DNA of 41,732 nt from Neptunomonas antarctica (GCF_001305295.1 NZ_LJSI01000029.1:1-41732); one strand, 5' to 3'; numbered from the stretch's first letter, positions 1 through 7,969 are shown. Program-made: numbers and translations. The notes: generated by a model not told the origin, from the sequence alone.

Positions 1-292
1 ACTGATCCAGATCCACCAGCGGGTATTTGACATTCATATCGATACCGTACGGTGACACTTCGGACCCTGCTTCACCGATGATGCCTGGCATCTGCAGGGC
101 AAAACTCTGATTCAGGTAGCTTTTGAACGCCGCTTCACCGTCAGCATTGGCGGTTTCGCCATAGACACGCGGGCTAGGATTTTCCGGATAAGGGGTCCAG
201 TAGTCACGGGGTTTAATCGCAGCCAGGGCCGCGTCCGGGGTGTGATGTTTTTCAAGCAAGGCTTCAAGCTGGGGTGTCATCGCATGGCTCAT
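1..292 (-). CDS. paaN: PaaN-type phenylacetate degradation aldehyde dehydrogenase (partial, 5' end only)
   Basis: Reading the minus strand from an ATG at 292 gives 97 residues of open frame that run off the left edge, so only the N-terminus is seen. The segment around residues 31-45 (DYWTPYPENPSPRVYGE) and the following EVSPYG block are what I recognise from the PaaN/PaaZ-like aldehyde dehydrogenase family of phenylacetate clusters. That family is thought to oxidise the open-ring semialdehyde to 3-oxo-5,6-dehydrosuberyl-CoA. The catalytic cysteine would lie outside the window. A second ATG at 285 is possible. The gene is divergent from paaF with a spacer of about 220 bp, which supports membership in the same regulon. 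Family assignment rests on the N-terminus alone. Confidence 0.72.
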   Translation of the reverse strand, partial: MSHAMTPQLEALLEKHHTPDAALAAIKPRDYWTPYPENPSPRVYGETANADGEAAFKSYLNQSFALQMPGIIGEAGSEVSPYGIDMNVKYPLVDLDQ

Positions 293-510
293 GAGAGTTC
301 TCTGTCCTTGTTATATATAAGCGGTTCGGTATAGAGCCTCTTTTATAGGGCTCTGTATACGGACTGTTGTTTATTAAGTTAGAGAAACCATACACCAAAG
401 TTTATGATACATAAAGAACGTCTTTAGTTATAAATATTGTATCCCTTTGTAGTTTTAGTTAATCTTAGGCAATAACAATACGAGAGCTAACGATAAAAGG
501 GCGCGATTGA
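293..510. promoter_or_regulatory. Divergent paaN / paaF promoter region with a short palindrome
   Basis: This AT-rich spacer separates two divergent phenylacetate genes and must hold both promoters. A perfect inverted repeat with 6-bp arms and a 3-bp centre (TAAAGA ACG TCTTTA) lies at 412-426 and is a candidate operator. I do not see a convincing E. coli-type PaaX site. A purine-rich ribosome binding site (AAAAGGG) precedes the paaF ATG by about nine bases. No paaX or paaR regulator gene is visible in the window. Confidence 0.45.
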
Positions 511-1290
511 ATGCACAATTATCAAGATATACTTGTCGACGAGGTCCAGTCTGGTGTGCTCACCATCCGCCTGAATAGGCCGGAAGCACATAACGCTCTG
601 CGTACCCAATTGCTTAAAGAACTCGCCGATGTACTCGATAAAGCGACAAATGATAACGGTATAAAAACAGTTGTCATCACCGGAAGCGATACGGTCTTTG
701 CGGCGGGTGCAGATATAAAAGAGATGGCCTCACTGGATGCGGTGGGTGTAATGAATGATCCACGCCCTACCTACTGGCGGCGTATCGCCCTCTTTCCTAA
801 GCCTATTATTGCAGCGGTTAACGGTTTTGCATTGGGCGGCGGCTGTGAGCTTGTGATGCATTGCGACATCGTGATTGCCGGCGATAATGCATTATTCGGT
901 CAGCCAGAAATAAATCTTGGCATCATCCCGGGCGCAGGCGGCACGCAACGCTTAATCCGCACCATCGGCAAATCCATGGCGATGCAATTAGTCTTATCCG
1001 GTGAATTCATCTCTGCCAGTCAGGCGCAGTCTTTAGGCCTGATCAGTGAAGTAACCATCCCTGAACGCTCACTAGAGCGTGCTACTGAACTGGCACGCAA
1101 GATAGCCACTAAACCTCCGATAGCAGTCAGACTGGCCAAAGAGTCTCTTCTTAAAGCGTATGAAACAACCCTCGAAAGCGGCCTGAATCTGGAACGTAAA
1201 TCGTTTACTTTGTTAGCGGCTACACAAGACCGTAACGAAGGGATCGCTGCCTTTATGGAAAAACGTAAACCGAACTTCACAGGAAAATAA
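511..1290 (+). CDS. paaF: 2,3-dehydroadipyl-CoA hydratase PaaF (enoyl-CoA hydratase)
   Basis: This 259-residue crotonase-fold protein is the usual length for PaaF, which hydrates 2,3-dehydroadipyl-CoA to 3-hydroxyadipyl-CoA in the cytoplasm. The oxyanion-hole segment AAGADIKEM lies near residues 64-73 and the GFALGGGCEL segment near 107-116. The catalytic-glutamate region GQPEINLGIIPGAGGTQRL follows near 130-148, with both acid positions kept. It opens the plus-strand paaFGHIJK run, and paaG begins four bases after its stop, so the two are probably co-translated. Generic enoyl-CoA hydratases look alike. The specific name comes from sequence similarity together with the surrounding paaG/H/I/J/K order. 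Confidence 0.9.
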   Translation: MHNYQDILVDEVQSGVLTIRLNRPEAHNALRTQLLKELADVLDKATNDNGIKTVVITGSDTVFAAGADIKEMASLDAVGVMNDPRPTYWRRIALFPKPIIAAVNGFALGGGCELVMHCDIVIAGDNALFGQPEINLGIIPGAGGTQRLIRTIGKSMAMQLVLSGEFISASQAQSLGLISEVTIPERSLERATELARKIATKPPIAVRLAKESLLKAYETTLESGLNLERKSFTLLAATQDRNEGIAAFMEKRKPNFTGK

Positions 1291-1294
1291 CATC

Positions 1295-2086
1295 ATGTCT
1301 TACGAAACCATTGAGTTTTCTATTTCAGAAGGCGTTGCCGTACTCACACTTAACCGCCCTGAAAGCCTGAACAGTTTCAATGCGCAGATGCACACTGAAG
1401 TTCGGAGCGCATTAAAAGAAGTTAAAAAAGATAGCTCGGTTCGCTGCTTGCTGTTGACGGGGAATGGCCGTGGATTTTGTGCGGGACAGGATTTAGGTGA
1501 CAGAAACGTTGCCCCTGGCACCGCTGCACCTAATCTGGGTGAATCTATCGAGAAAAACTATAGCCCCATGTTGCGCACCATTCGTAGCTTAGAGATGCCG
1601 GTTATCTGTGCAGTGAACGGCGTCGCTGCCGGAGCGGGTGCCAACATCGCATTTGCATGTGACATCGTACTTGCCGCTAAGTCTGCATCCTTCATTCAGG
1701 CATTCTGCAAAATCGGACTGATCCCTGACTGCGGCGGTACCTGGACGCTGCCGCGTTTAGTCGGTCCTGCCCGTGCAATGGCATTGTCATTGCTGGGTGA
1801 CAAAATTTCTGCAGAGCAGGCCGAACAATGGGGCATGATCTGGAAATCGATTGAGAACGAATCACTAAAAACAGAAGCCATGGCGATGGCTCAGCATTTT
1901 GCCAGCCAGCCAACCAAAGGACTGGCCCTGATCAAACGTGCTATTCAAGCCTCGGCTAACAATACATTTGATGAACAGCTGGACCTTGAGCGGGACCTTC
2001 AAACACTGGCAGGCCGCACAGATGATTATCGTGAAGGCGTGGCCGCTTTTATTGGCAAACGCAAACCGGCTTTTAAAGGACAATAA
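1295..2086 (+). CDS. paaG: PaaG: 1,2-epoxyphenylacetyl-CoA isomerase (oxepin-CoA forming)
   Basis: A second crotonase-fold protein of 263 residues. PaaG converts ring-1,2-epoxyphenylacetyl-CoA to oxepin-CoA and also shifts double bonds later in the pathway. Diagnostic features are GFCAGQDLGDR near residues 60-70 and GVAAGAGANIAFACD near 109-123. The segment QAFCKIGLIPDCGGTW near 135-150 carries an aspartate where hydratases have glycine or another residue, as known PaaG proteins do. It starts four bases after paaF and ends two bases before paaH. An AGGA ribosome binding site sits in the end of paaF. Confidence 0.92.
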   Translation: MSYETIEFSISEGVAVLTLNRPESLNSFNAQMHTEVRSALKEVKKDSSVRCLLLTGNGRGFCAGQDLGDRNVAPGTAAPNLGESIEKNYSPMLRTIRSLEMPVICAVNGVAAGAGANIAFACDIVLAAKSASFIQAFCKIGLIPDCGGTWTLPRLVGPARAMALSLLGDKISAEQAEQWGMIWKSIENESLKTEAMAMAQHFASQPTKGLALIKRAIQASANNTFDEQLDLERDLQTLAGRTDDYREGVAAFIGKRKPAFKGQ

Positions 2087-2088
2087 GC

Positions 2089-3600
2089 ATGAGTTTAATT
2101 AATTCTGATGCGGTGATCGGTGTTATTGGGGCAGGCACGATGGGTGCAGGCATTGCACAGGTTGCCGCTAAAGCAGGCCATACGGTTCTGCTTTATGATG
2201 CATTCAAAGGGGCTGCTCAGCGTGGTTTAGAGGGCGTAGAAAAAGGACTGCTGAAACTAGTTCAACGTGGAAAAATGCAACAGGATGACGTCGATACCTT
2301 GTTGTCGCGTATCACGCTGACCGATTCACTAGAGGGATTTGCACCGGCACGCGTCGTTATCGAGGTGATTGTCGAACGTCTGGATATTAAGCAATCAGTA
2401 TTTTCTCAATTGGAAGAGATCTGCGCAGACGATACGATTCTGGCGACCAATACCTCTTCTATTTCTGTAACGGCGATTGGTAGCAAACTAAAGCGCCCCC
2501 AGAATTTAGTCGGCATGCATTTTTTCAATCCCGCACCCATTATGAAATTGGTTGAAGTGATTCGTGGACTGGATACCGATCCTGCCGTTGCTGAGGCTAT
2601 TTACGATCTTTCCTCTCGTTGGGGAAAAAGCCCGGTGCGCGCTAAATCAACGCCCGGTTTTATCGTCAACCGTGTCGCGCGTCCTTTTTATGCCGAAGGA
2701 TTACGTGTGCTACAGGAAGGCGGTGCTGATGCTGCCAGCATTGATGGAATTATACGTGAAGCCGGCGGTTTTCGTATGGGGCCGTTTGAGTTGATGGATC
2801 TGATCGGACACGATGTTAATTTTGCGGTGACGTCTTCCGTGTTTGCAGCTTTCTTTAACGATCAACGTTTTTTGCCCTCTCTGATCCAACAAGAATTGGT
2901 GAGTGCGGGCCATCTGGGACGTAAATCAGGCAAAGGGTTTTATGACTACAGCGAGCATGCGGAAAAACCGGCAGTTTCAACCGCCGCTCCAGCGCCGGCA
3001 CCTCATCATGTGGCGATTGAGGGTCATCTGGGTGTCGCTGAATCGCTGGTTCCGCTTATTGAAGCGGCGGGTATTAAAGTCAGTCGCGTACAAGAAGGCC
3101 ATGGTTCTATCCTGATTGGTAACACCACACTGCAACTCACCAACGGTTTGATGACAACTGAACGCGCCAGCCAAGCGAATAACAGCAATCTGATTCAATT
3201 TGATCTGGCGCTGGATTACACCAAAGCCACCCGTATTGCACTGGCGCCTGCTGATCAAACCGATCCTGCATCACTCTTACAGGCGATTGGTTTGTTTCAG
3301 GCGGTGGGTAAAAACGTTACGGTGATTGATGATGTGGCCGGTATGGTTGTTATGCGTACTGTGGCTATGCTGGCCAATGAAAGTTTTGATGCAGTTAATC
3401 AACAGGTGTGCTCAGCAAGTGATGTTGATGTTGCCATGAAAGGCGGCCTGAACTATCCCTTTGGCCCGATTGAGTGGGCAAAAAGCGTTGGCCTCAGCAG
3501 CATTCTGAATGTGCTCGACAATCTATCTGCCAGCTATGGAGAAGATCGTTACCGCACTTCTCCCCTGCTCCGTCGTAACGTAGCAGGAGGTAATCTATGA
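2089..3600 (+). CDS. paaH: 3-hydroxyadipyl-CoA dehydrogenase PaaH
   Basis: This 503-residue protein oxidises 3-hydroxyadipyl-CoA to 3-oxoadipyl-CoA with NAD+. The Rossmann dinucleotide motif GVIGAGTMGAGIAQ is at residues 11-24, and the family segment GMHFFNPAPIMKLVEV lies near 142-157. The length of about 500 residues reflects the duplicated C-terminal dehydrogenase domain of PaaH, compared with about 285 in simple HBD enzymes. An Ala/Pro-rich linker near residue 300 (AAPAPAP) joins the two halves. The gene overlaps the paaI start by four bases (ATGA), a sign of translational coupling. Confidence 0.93.
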   Translation: MSLINSDAVIGVIGAGTMGAGIAQVAAKAGHTVLLYDAFKGAAQRGLEGVEKGLLKLVQRGKMQQDDVDTLLSRITLTDSLEGFAPARVVIEVIVERLDIKQSVFSQLEEICADDTILATNTSSISVTAIGSKLKRPQNLVGMHFFNPAPIMKLVEVIRGLDTDPAVAEAIYDLSSRWGKSPVRAKSTPGFIVNRVARPFYAEGLRVLQEGGADAASIDGIIREAGGFRMGPFELMDLIGHDVNFAVTSSVFAAFFNDQRFLPSLIQQELVSAGHLGRKSGKGFYDYSEHAEKPAVSTAAPAPAPHHVAIEGHLGVAESLVPLIEAAGIKVSRVQEGHGSILIGNTTLQLTNGLMTTERASQANNSNLIQFDLALDYTKATRIALAPADQTDPASLLQAIGLFQAVGKNVTVIDDVAGMVVMRTVAMLANESFDAVNQQVCSASDVDVAMKGGLNYPFGPIEWAKSVGLSSILNVLDNLSASYGEDRYRTSPLLRRNVAGGNL

Positions 3601-4064
3601 GCATGACTCCCGACCAAATGGCCCACGCCTGCAGTATCGCTATGCATGCCAACGACCAGGCGGCTAAAGCACTCGGTATGGAAATTATTGAAACCCGTTC
3701 CGGCTATGCGCATCTTGAGATGCTGGTACGTAAAGATATGCTCAATGGGCATGCCATTTGTCATGGCGGCATGATTTTCACACTGGCAGACACTGCCTTT
3801 GCACATGCCTGTAACAGCTATAACAAGGTGACAGTTGCCAGCGGCTGCACGATTGATTTTGCAGCACCCGGTTTTGAAGGAGATCGTCTCAAAGCGATTG
3901 CACAGGAGCGGCACCGAAAAGGTCGGACTGGCGTTTACGACATCACTGTTTACAACCAGAAGGATGAGGCGCTTGCCTTCTTTCGTGGTAAGTCGCACCA
4001 AATTAATGGCGTCCTCATCGACGTACCAGAAGAATCCGCACACTATGGCACAACAGGAGAATAA
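3597..4064 (+). CDS. paaI: Hydroxyphenylacetyl-CoA thioesterase PaaI (hotdog fold)
   Basis: A 155-residue hotdog-fold thioesterase. PaaI enzymes hydrolyse dead-end (hydroxy)phenylacetyl-CoA esters and free the CoA pool when the pathway stalls. The active-site block NGHAICHGGMIFTLADTAF near residues 45-63 contains the conserved HGG and the catalytic aspartate. The start codon overlaps the paaH stop (ATGA), and paaJ starts three bases after the end. Residues 1-15 (MSMTPDQMAHACS) match the helical N-terminus of PaaI proteins, which supports the coupled start. Confidence 0.92.
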   Translation: MSMTPDQMAHACSIAMHANDQAAKALGMEIIETRSGYAHLEMLVRKDMLNGHAICHGGMIFTLADTAFAHACNSYNKVTVASGCTIDFAAPGFEGDRLKAIAQERHRKGRTGVYDITVYNQKDEALAFFRGKSHQINGVLIDVPEESAHYGTTGE

Positions 4065-4067
4065 CTC

Positions 4068-5276
4068 ATGAAAGATGCATTTATATGCGATGCAGTCCGC
4101 ACCCCTTTCGGTCGCTACGGTGGCGGTCTGTCTTCTGTGCGTCCAGATGATCTGGGTGCCATTCCACTCAAGGCTCTGATGGAACGTAACCCGGATGTGA
4201 ATTGGGCCTCGGTAGAAGATGTGATTTATGGTAACGCCAATCAGGCGGGTGAAGATAACCGCAACGTAGCGCGGATGTCTGCTTTACTGGCAGGTTTCCC
4301 TGTGTCTGTGCCGGGCACCACAGTAAACCGCTTGTGCGGATCAGGCATGGATGCGATTGGCATGGCAGCGCGGGCTATTAAGTCTGGCGAAACCGAACTG
4401 ATGATTGCCGGCGGTTGTGAGTCTATGTCACGTGCGCCGTTTGTGATGGGTAAAGCCGAATCTGCTTTCAGCCGTACGCCGAACGGACTTTACGATACGA
4501 CGATTGGCTGGCGCTTCATTAATAAAAAAATGAAAGAACAGTATGGCGTGGATTCCATGCCTGAAACCGCTGAGAACGTCGCCGAAGAATTTAATATATC
4601 ACGGGCAGATCAAGATCTTTTCGCATTCCGCAGCCAACAAAAAACGGCTATCGCTATGCAAAAAGGTCTCTTTAATGAAGAGATCGTACCGGTGGTTATT
4701 CCACAACGAAAAGGTGATCCCATCGTTGTCGATACCGATGAACATCCACGTGCCTCAACGACATTAGAAGATTTAGCAAAACTAAAAGCGCCTTTCCGGG
4801 CAGGTGGCTCAGTTACAGCAGGGAATGCATCGGGCGTTAATGACGGTGCCTGCGCACTGTTAATTGCCTCGGCAGAGGCTGCTAAAGCCAATGGACTGGT
4901 ACCGAAAGCGCGTATTGTAGCGATGGCTGCCGCCGGCCTTGAACCCCGCATTATGGGTTTTGGTCCGGCACCTGCCACTCGTAACGTTCTGAAAAAAGCA
5001 GGACTAACGCTGGATCAGATGGACGTGATAGAACTTAACGAAGCGTTTGCGTCACAAGGTTTAGCGGTGCTACGCGACTTAGGCCTGCCTGATGATGCCG
5101 CTCACGTAAACCCTAATGGCGGTGCTATTTCGTTAGGCCATCCATTAGGTGCCAGTGGTGCTCGTCTGGTCATGACAGCGATGTACCAGCTTCACCGGAC
5201 AGGTGGCCGCTATGCACTTTGTACAATGTGCATTGGTGTTGGCCAGGGTATTGCGATGATTATTGAACGCGTCTGA
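4068..5276 (+). CDS. paaJ: 3-oxoadipyl-CoA / 3-oxo-5,6-dehydrosuberyl-CoA thiolase PaaJ
   Basis: A 402-residue thiolase of normal length. The acyl-accepting cysteine is C90 in NRLCGSGMD, the catalytic histidine is H358 in GHPLGASGAR, and the second cysteine is C388 in CTMCIGVGQG. PaaJ cleaves 3-oxo-5,6-dehydrosuberyl-CoA and 3-oxoadipyl-CoA, giving acetyl-CoA and succinyl-CoA as final products. It is fifth in the operon. A 129-bp spacer with a dyad symmetry separates it from paaK. The sequence is also close to PcaF of the beta-ketoadipate pathway, and the context decides for PaaJ. Confidence 0.92.
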   Translation: MKDAFICDAVRTPFGRYGGGLSSVRPDDLGAIPLKALMERNPDVNWASVEDVIYGNANQAGEDNRNVARMSALLAGFPVSVPGTTVNRLCGSGMDAIGMAARAIKSGETELMIAGGCESMSRAPFVMGKAESAFSRTPNGLYDTTIGWRFINKKMKEQYGVDSMPETAENVAEEFNISRADQDLFAFRSQQKTAIAMQKGLFNEEIVPVVIPQRKGDPIVVDTDEHPRASTTLEDLAKLKAPFRAGGSVTAGNASGVNDGACALLIASAEAAKANGLVPKARIVAMAAAGLEPRIMGFGPAPATRNVLKKAGLTLDQMDVIELNEAFASQGLAVLRDLGLPDDAAHVNPNGGAISLGHPLGASGARLVMTAMYQLHRTGGRYALCTMCIGVGQGIAMIIERV

Positions 5277-5319
5277 TTATCCAACCTACACAAACAAGAA
5301 AAAAATAAAAACAACACAG

Positions 5320-5369
5320 CGCTAACGCTCAGATTTATTACAGATACAGATTAATATCGCGTGTTAGCG
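5320..5369 (+). promoter_or_regulatory. Inverted repeat in the paaJ-paaK spacer
   Basis: CGCTAAC at 5320-5326 is mirrored by GTTAGCG at 5363-5369. CAACAC just outside the left arm (5313-5318) can pair with GTGTTG (5378-5383) downstream. In RNA this would form an imperfect stem-loop ahead of the paaK ribosome binding site. It has no following T-run, so it is not an ordinary terminator. It could be a processing or stability element, or part of an internal promoter. Confidence 0.4.
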
Positions 5370-5405
5370 TTGAAGAGTGTTGACGAACAACAGGATTATA
5401 AAAAT

Positions 5406-6713
5406 ATGTCTATTATAAAAACCCGTAGTGGCGAACTCGACGAAATTGAAACGGCCAGTGTTGACGAACTGCGCGCACTCCAGCTTAAGCGGATGCGTTG
5501 GAGTATTGCGCATTGTTACAACAATGTTCCTGCTTATCGCCAAATGTGTAAAGACAAAGGGGTGCACCCTTTTGATCTGAAAACACTCGAAGACCTTAAG
5601 CTCTTCCCGTTCACAAAAAAAGATTACCTGCGCGATAACTACCCGTTTGGTACGTTTGCTGTACCTAACCGTGATGTTGTGCGTATCCACGCGTCCAGCG
5701 GCACAACCGGTAAGCCAACCGTTGTTGGATACACCCAGAACGATATTGATATTTGGGCAAATGTAGTCGCCCGCTCTATCCGTGCTGCCGGTGGCCATAA
5801 AGGCGACAAAGTACATATCTCTTATGGTTACGGTTTGTTTACCGGCGGTATGGGTGCCCATTATGGTGCTGAACGCTTAGGCTGTACGGTTATTCCCATG
5901 TCGGGTGGACAGACAGAGAAGCAAGTTCAGCTGATACAGGATTTCGATCCGGATATCATCATGGTAACGCCGTCTTATATGCTCAATCTGATTGATGAAA
6001 TGGATCGTCAGGGTGTTGATCCGCATAAGCTTGCATTACGCTTGGGTATCTTCGGCGCAGAGCCATGGACTAAAGAGATGCGAAAAAATATTGAAGCCAG
6101 ACTCGGCATCGATGCATTGGATATTTACGGTCTTTCAGAAGTCATGGGCCCAGGTGTCGCACAGGAGTGCCTGGAAAGTAAAGATGGACCAACGGTTTGG
6201 GAAGATCATTTTTATCCTGAAATCATCGACCCGATCACCTGCGAAGTACTACCGGATGGCGAATACGGTGAACTGGTCTTTACTTCACTGACCAAAGAAG
6301 CACTGCCGATTATTCGTTACCGTACGCGTGATTTGACACGCTTGCTACCCGGCACTGCACGCCCTATGCGTCGTATCGACAAGATCACTGGTCGCTCTGA
6401 CGACATGATGATTATCCGTGGTGTGAATGTGTTCCCAACGCAAATTGAAGAACAGATTCTTAAAGTAGCGATTTTGGCACCTCATTACGAAATCATTGTT
6501 ACCAAAGATGGCAACCTTGATAAAGTTGAGGTGAAAGTCGAAATGGTTCCTGGCGCGCAGGATGCCGATCCTACAGAAGCCATGAAAGAGCTACAGCATC
6601 ACATTAAATCAGTGGTCGGGATCAATACCCGCATCAACGTTGTTGAAGGTGGCTCTATCCCCCGCTCGGAAGGCAAAGCCCAACGCGTTTTTGACAAACG
6701 TAAACAAGGGTAA
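5406..6713 (+). CDS. paaK: Phenylacetate-CoA ligase PaaK
   Basis: This AMP-forming ligase activates phenylacetate to phenylacetyl-CoA, the entry step of the pathway. I chose the ATG at 5406 (435 residues) because AGGA lies about ten bases upstream and the protein then has the family length; an upstream in-frame start would add 15 unlikely residues. The nucleotide-binding loop ASSGTTGKPTVVGYT lies near residues 96-110, DIYGLSEVMGPGV near 235-247, and the C-terminal RSDDMMIIRGVNVFPTQIEE block near 329-348. It ends the paa run and is followed at once by a terminator. Having paaK last in the fatty-acid-like half is a known arrangement. Confidence 0.94.
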   Translation: MSIIKTRSGELDEIETASVDELRALQLKRMRWSIAHCYNNVPAYRQMCKDKGVHPFDLKTLEDLKLFPFTKKDYLRDNYPFGTFAVPNRDVVRIHASSGTTGKPTVVGYTQNDIDIWANVVARSIRAAGGHKGDKVHISYGYGLFTGGMGAHYGAERLGCTVIPMSGGQTEKQVQLIQDFDPDIIMVTPSYMLNLIDEMDRQGVDPHKLALRLGIFGAEPWTKEMRKNIEARLGIDALDIYGLSEVMGPGVAQECLESKDGPTVWEDHFYPEIIDPITCEVLPDGEYGELVFTSLTKEALPIIRYRTRDLTRLLPGTARPMRRIDKITGRSDDMMIIRGVNVFPTQIEEQILKVAILAPHYEIIVTKDGNLDKVEVKVEMVPGAQDADPTEAMKELQHHIKSVVGINTRINVVEGGSIPRSEGKAQRVFDKRKQG

Positions 6714-6727
6714 TTTAACCTACCCCC

Positions 6728-6757
6728 AAAAAGGCTGCTCACTAAGCAGCCTTTTTT
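6728..6757 (+). terminator. Rho-independent terminator after paaK
   Basis: The sequence AAAAAGGCTGCT, loop CACTA, AGCAGCCTTTTTT forms a GC-rich stem followed by a T-run. It begins 14 bases after the paaK stop and closes the paaF-K operon. Confidence 0.93.
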
Positions 6758-6887
6758 ATATAGCTTATTCTGTAACCTCATGCTTTTAACGGCGTGATTC
6801 TTGTAACCACTTAGCTTTTGTAACCGTTCGACTTTTATAATAACTCGACTTTAAACACTCCGATATCTTGTTTATGGGCTGTGTTAT

Positions 6888-6910
6888 AACGTATATTAGA
6901 TAAACATCTT
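6888..6910 (+). promoter_or_regulatory. Candidate NsrR autoregulatory operator over the nsrR -10
   Basis: Compared with the published gammaproteobacterial NsrR consensus (11-1-11 dyad AAGATGYATTT N AAATRCATSTT), this 23-mer agrees at 16 of 22 informative positions by my hand count. The right half-site ATAAACATCTT agrees at 9 of 11. A -35-like TTGTTT (6868-6873) and a -10-like TATATT (6892-6897), 18 bp apart, place the site on the promoter. This is a moderate match and could be chance in AT-rich DNA. Confidence 0.45.
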
Positions 6911-6926
6911 TTAAAGAATTGATATC

Positions 6927-7394
6927 ATGCAACTCAGCCGATTTACCGATTACACATTACGGGTTCTTTTTTTTGTTGCCATTAATAATGATCGCCTGAC
7001 GACACTGGCAGAAATCGCAAAATTTTATAACATCTCGATCGAACATCTGCGTAAAGTTGTTCACGCCCTGTCTAAGTCGGGGTATCTCAAAACCTTTCGT
7101 GGCAAAAACGGAGGCATCCAGCTGGGTAAAGACCCCGCCGATATCAATATCGGGCTTATCGTTGCTCAAACCGAGGGAGTCAGGCCCATCATTGATTGCG
7201 AACATCATGCCTGTCGCCTGACAAACTTTTGTACATTACAACCTATTCTCAATAAAGCAAAAAATGCTTTTATGAGTGTACTTAAAGAATATACGCTTGC
7301 GGACCTCATCGCTGATAAACCTATGCGACAAGGCCTTATTGGTTCCGATGTAACAAAGCCTGATCGGGTAACCGAGCTTACCCCTGATCATTAG
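6927..7394 (+). CDS. nsrR: Rrf2-family nitric-oxide sensing repressor NsrR
   Basis: A 155-residue Rrf2-type winged-helix regulator. The N-terminus MQLSRFTDYTLRVL and the recognition helix region NISIEHLRKVVHALSKSGYL are typical of NsrR. The three [Fe-S] ligand cysteines fall at C91, C96 and C102 in DCEHHACRLTNFC, the same numbering as E. coli NsrR, which separates it from IscR (a different cysteine spacing). NsrR represses nitrosative-stress genes and is released when NO destroys its cluster. Its 3' end overlaps by 17 bp the end of the small convergent gene at 7378-7584. No hmp or norVW lies in the window. Confidence 0.93.
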   Translation: MQLSRFTDYTLRVLFFVAINNDRLTTLAEIAKFYNISIEHLRKVVHALSKSGYLKTFRGKNGGIQLGKDPADINIGLIVAQTEGVRPIIDCEHHACRLTNFCTLQPILNKAKNAFMSVLKEYTLADLIADKPMRQGLIGSDVTKPDRVTELTPDH

Positions 7395-7584
7395 CCTTTT
7401 TAGGTAAATCAGGATCCTGTAAATCCTCATCATGTAAATAGCTAGGCCTGAGCAGCTCATAACCCTGCCCTGTAATAAAGTCCCCTTTATAACCATCTGC
7501 ACGATTAATTGCTGTGACAGCTGTACCTGTTACCGCTAACCAGACACGATGTAACTCTTCTCGTCTTGTTTTACTCATCTTCAT
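7378..7584 (-). CDS. Small hypothetical protein (68 aa), candidate NsrR target
   Basis: I do not recognise this protein. The start at 7584 was chosen because AGGAG lies about seven bases upstream and the frame further upstream is AT-rich promoter DNA. The product is soluble and charged. Residues 4-15 are basic-amphipathic (SKTRREELHRVW), followed by a small hydrophobic patch VTGTAVTAI, then an acidic and proline-containing tail (HDEDLQDPDLPKK). There are no cysteines and no signal peptide. It ends inside the nsrR 3' end and diverges from the small membrane protein at 7762. The promoter between them carries NsrR-like dyads, which suggests a role in NO response. No biochemical function can be named. 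Confidence 0.68.
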   Translation of the reverse strand: MKMSKTRREELHRVWLAVTGTAVTAINRADGYKGDFITGQGYELLRPSYLHDEDLQDPDLPKKANDQG

Positions 7585-7651
7585 ATAAGTACTCCTGATA
7601 TTACTTTTAATACTATCACTGGAACCTGCATTGAAAAGTGCATCAAACATT

Positions 7652-7674
7652 AAAATGTATTTACAAAACATTTT
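7652..7674 (+). promoter_or_regulatory. Strong NsrR-like operator between two divergent small genes
   Basis: By hand comparison with the 11-1-11 NsrR consensus, 18 of 22 informative positions agree, including ATGTATTT on the left and CAT-TT on the right. The site overlaps TTTACA (7660-7665), a good -35 for the plus-strand gene. A GATAAT -10 (7682-7687) follows after a 16-bp spacer. A repressor here would block that promoter. The perfect outer dyad TAAAATGT / ACATTTTA (7651-7658, 7668-7675) supports dimer binding. Confidence 0.66.
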
Positions 7675-7686
7675 ATATCAGGATAA

Positions 7687-7717
7687 TAAGTATATATAAA
7701 ATACATTTTAATGTATT
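7687..7717. promoter_or_regulatory. Second NsrR-like half-site / dyad at the predicted start of transcription
   Basis: AATACATT TT AATGTATT at 7700-7717 is a perfect 8-bp dyad with a 2-bp centre. The half-site AAATACATTTT (7699-7709) matches 10 of 11 positions of the NsrR right half. It lies just downstream of the predicted plus-strand -10, so two operators about 35 bp apart could act together. Confidence 0.5.
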
Positions 7718-7761
7718 CAATCTGTTGATAGATGAATGCTAATTACGATAGGGGTCACACC

Positions 7762-7962
7762 ATGAGCATATTCGATTCTGAAATATTTGTATTAGCCTGC
7801 GTGGCCGCAATGATCTTGTTTAAATTCTGGTCAGTCTGGACTGTAGCCAAACAATCAAAGGCATCCCGCGAAGGAAAATTGATTTTTATCGGTTTAATCA
7901 GTGGTGCAACTGTTTTTGGGGTCATGGCCAAACTTTATATAAGCATGGCCATGGGCTCTTAA
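7762..7962 (+). CDS. Small inner-membrane protein (66 aa), candidate NsrR target
   Basis: An unrecognised short protein. The ATG at 7762 follows AGGGG by about eight bases; an in-frame ATG at 7732 lacks such a site. Two hydrophobic segments, about residues 8-28 (IFVLACVAAMILFKFWSVWTV) and 40-62 (LIFIGLISGATVFGVMAKLYI), flank a short basic loop (AKQSKASREGK). This predicts a two-pass membrane protein, with the loop in the cytoplasm by the positive-inside rule. One cysteine sits in the first helix. It is expressed from the divergent promoter with NsrR-like operators, next to nsrR. A function in NO response is inferred from context only. Confidence 0.72.
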   Translation: MSIFDSEIFVLACVAAMILFKFWSVWTVAKQSKASREGKLIFIGLISGATVFGVMAKLYISMAMGS

Positions 7963-7969
7963 GAAACGC

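Noticed and set aside
3549-4043. A 164-codon minus-strand frame opposite paaI
   Set aside because: It is the complement of a well-supported gene, with no ribosome binding site and an implausible protein.
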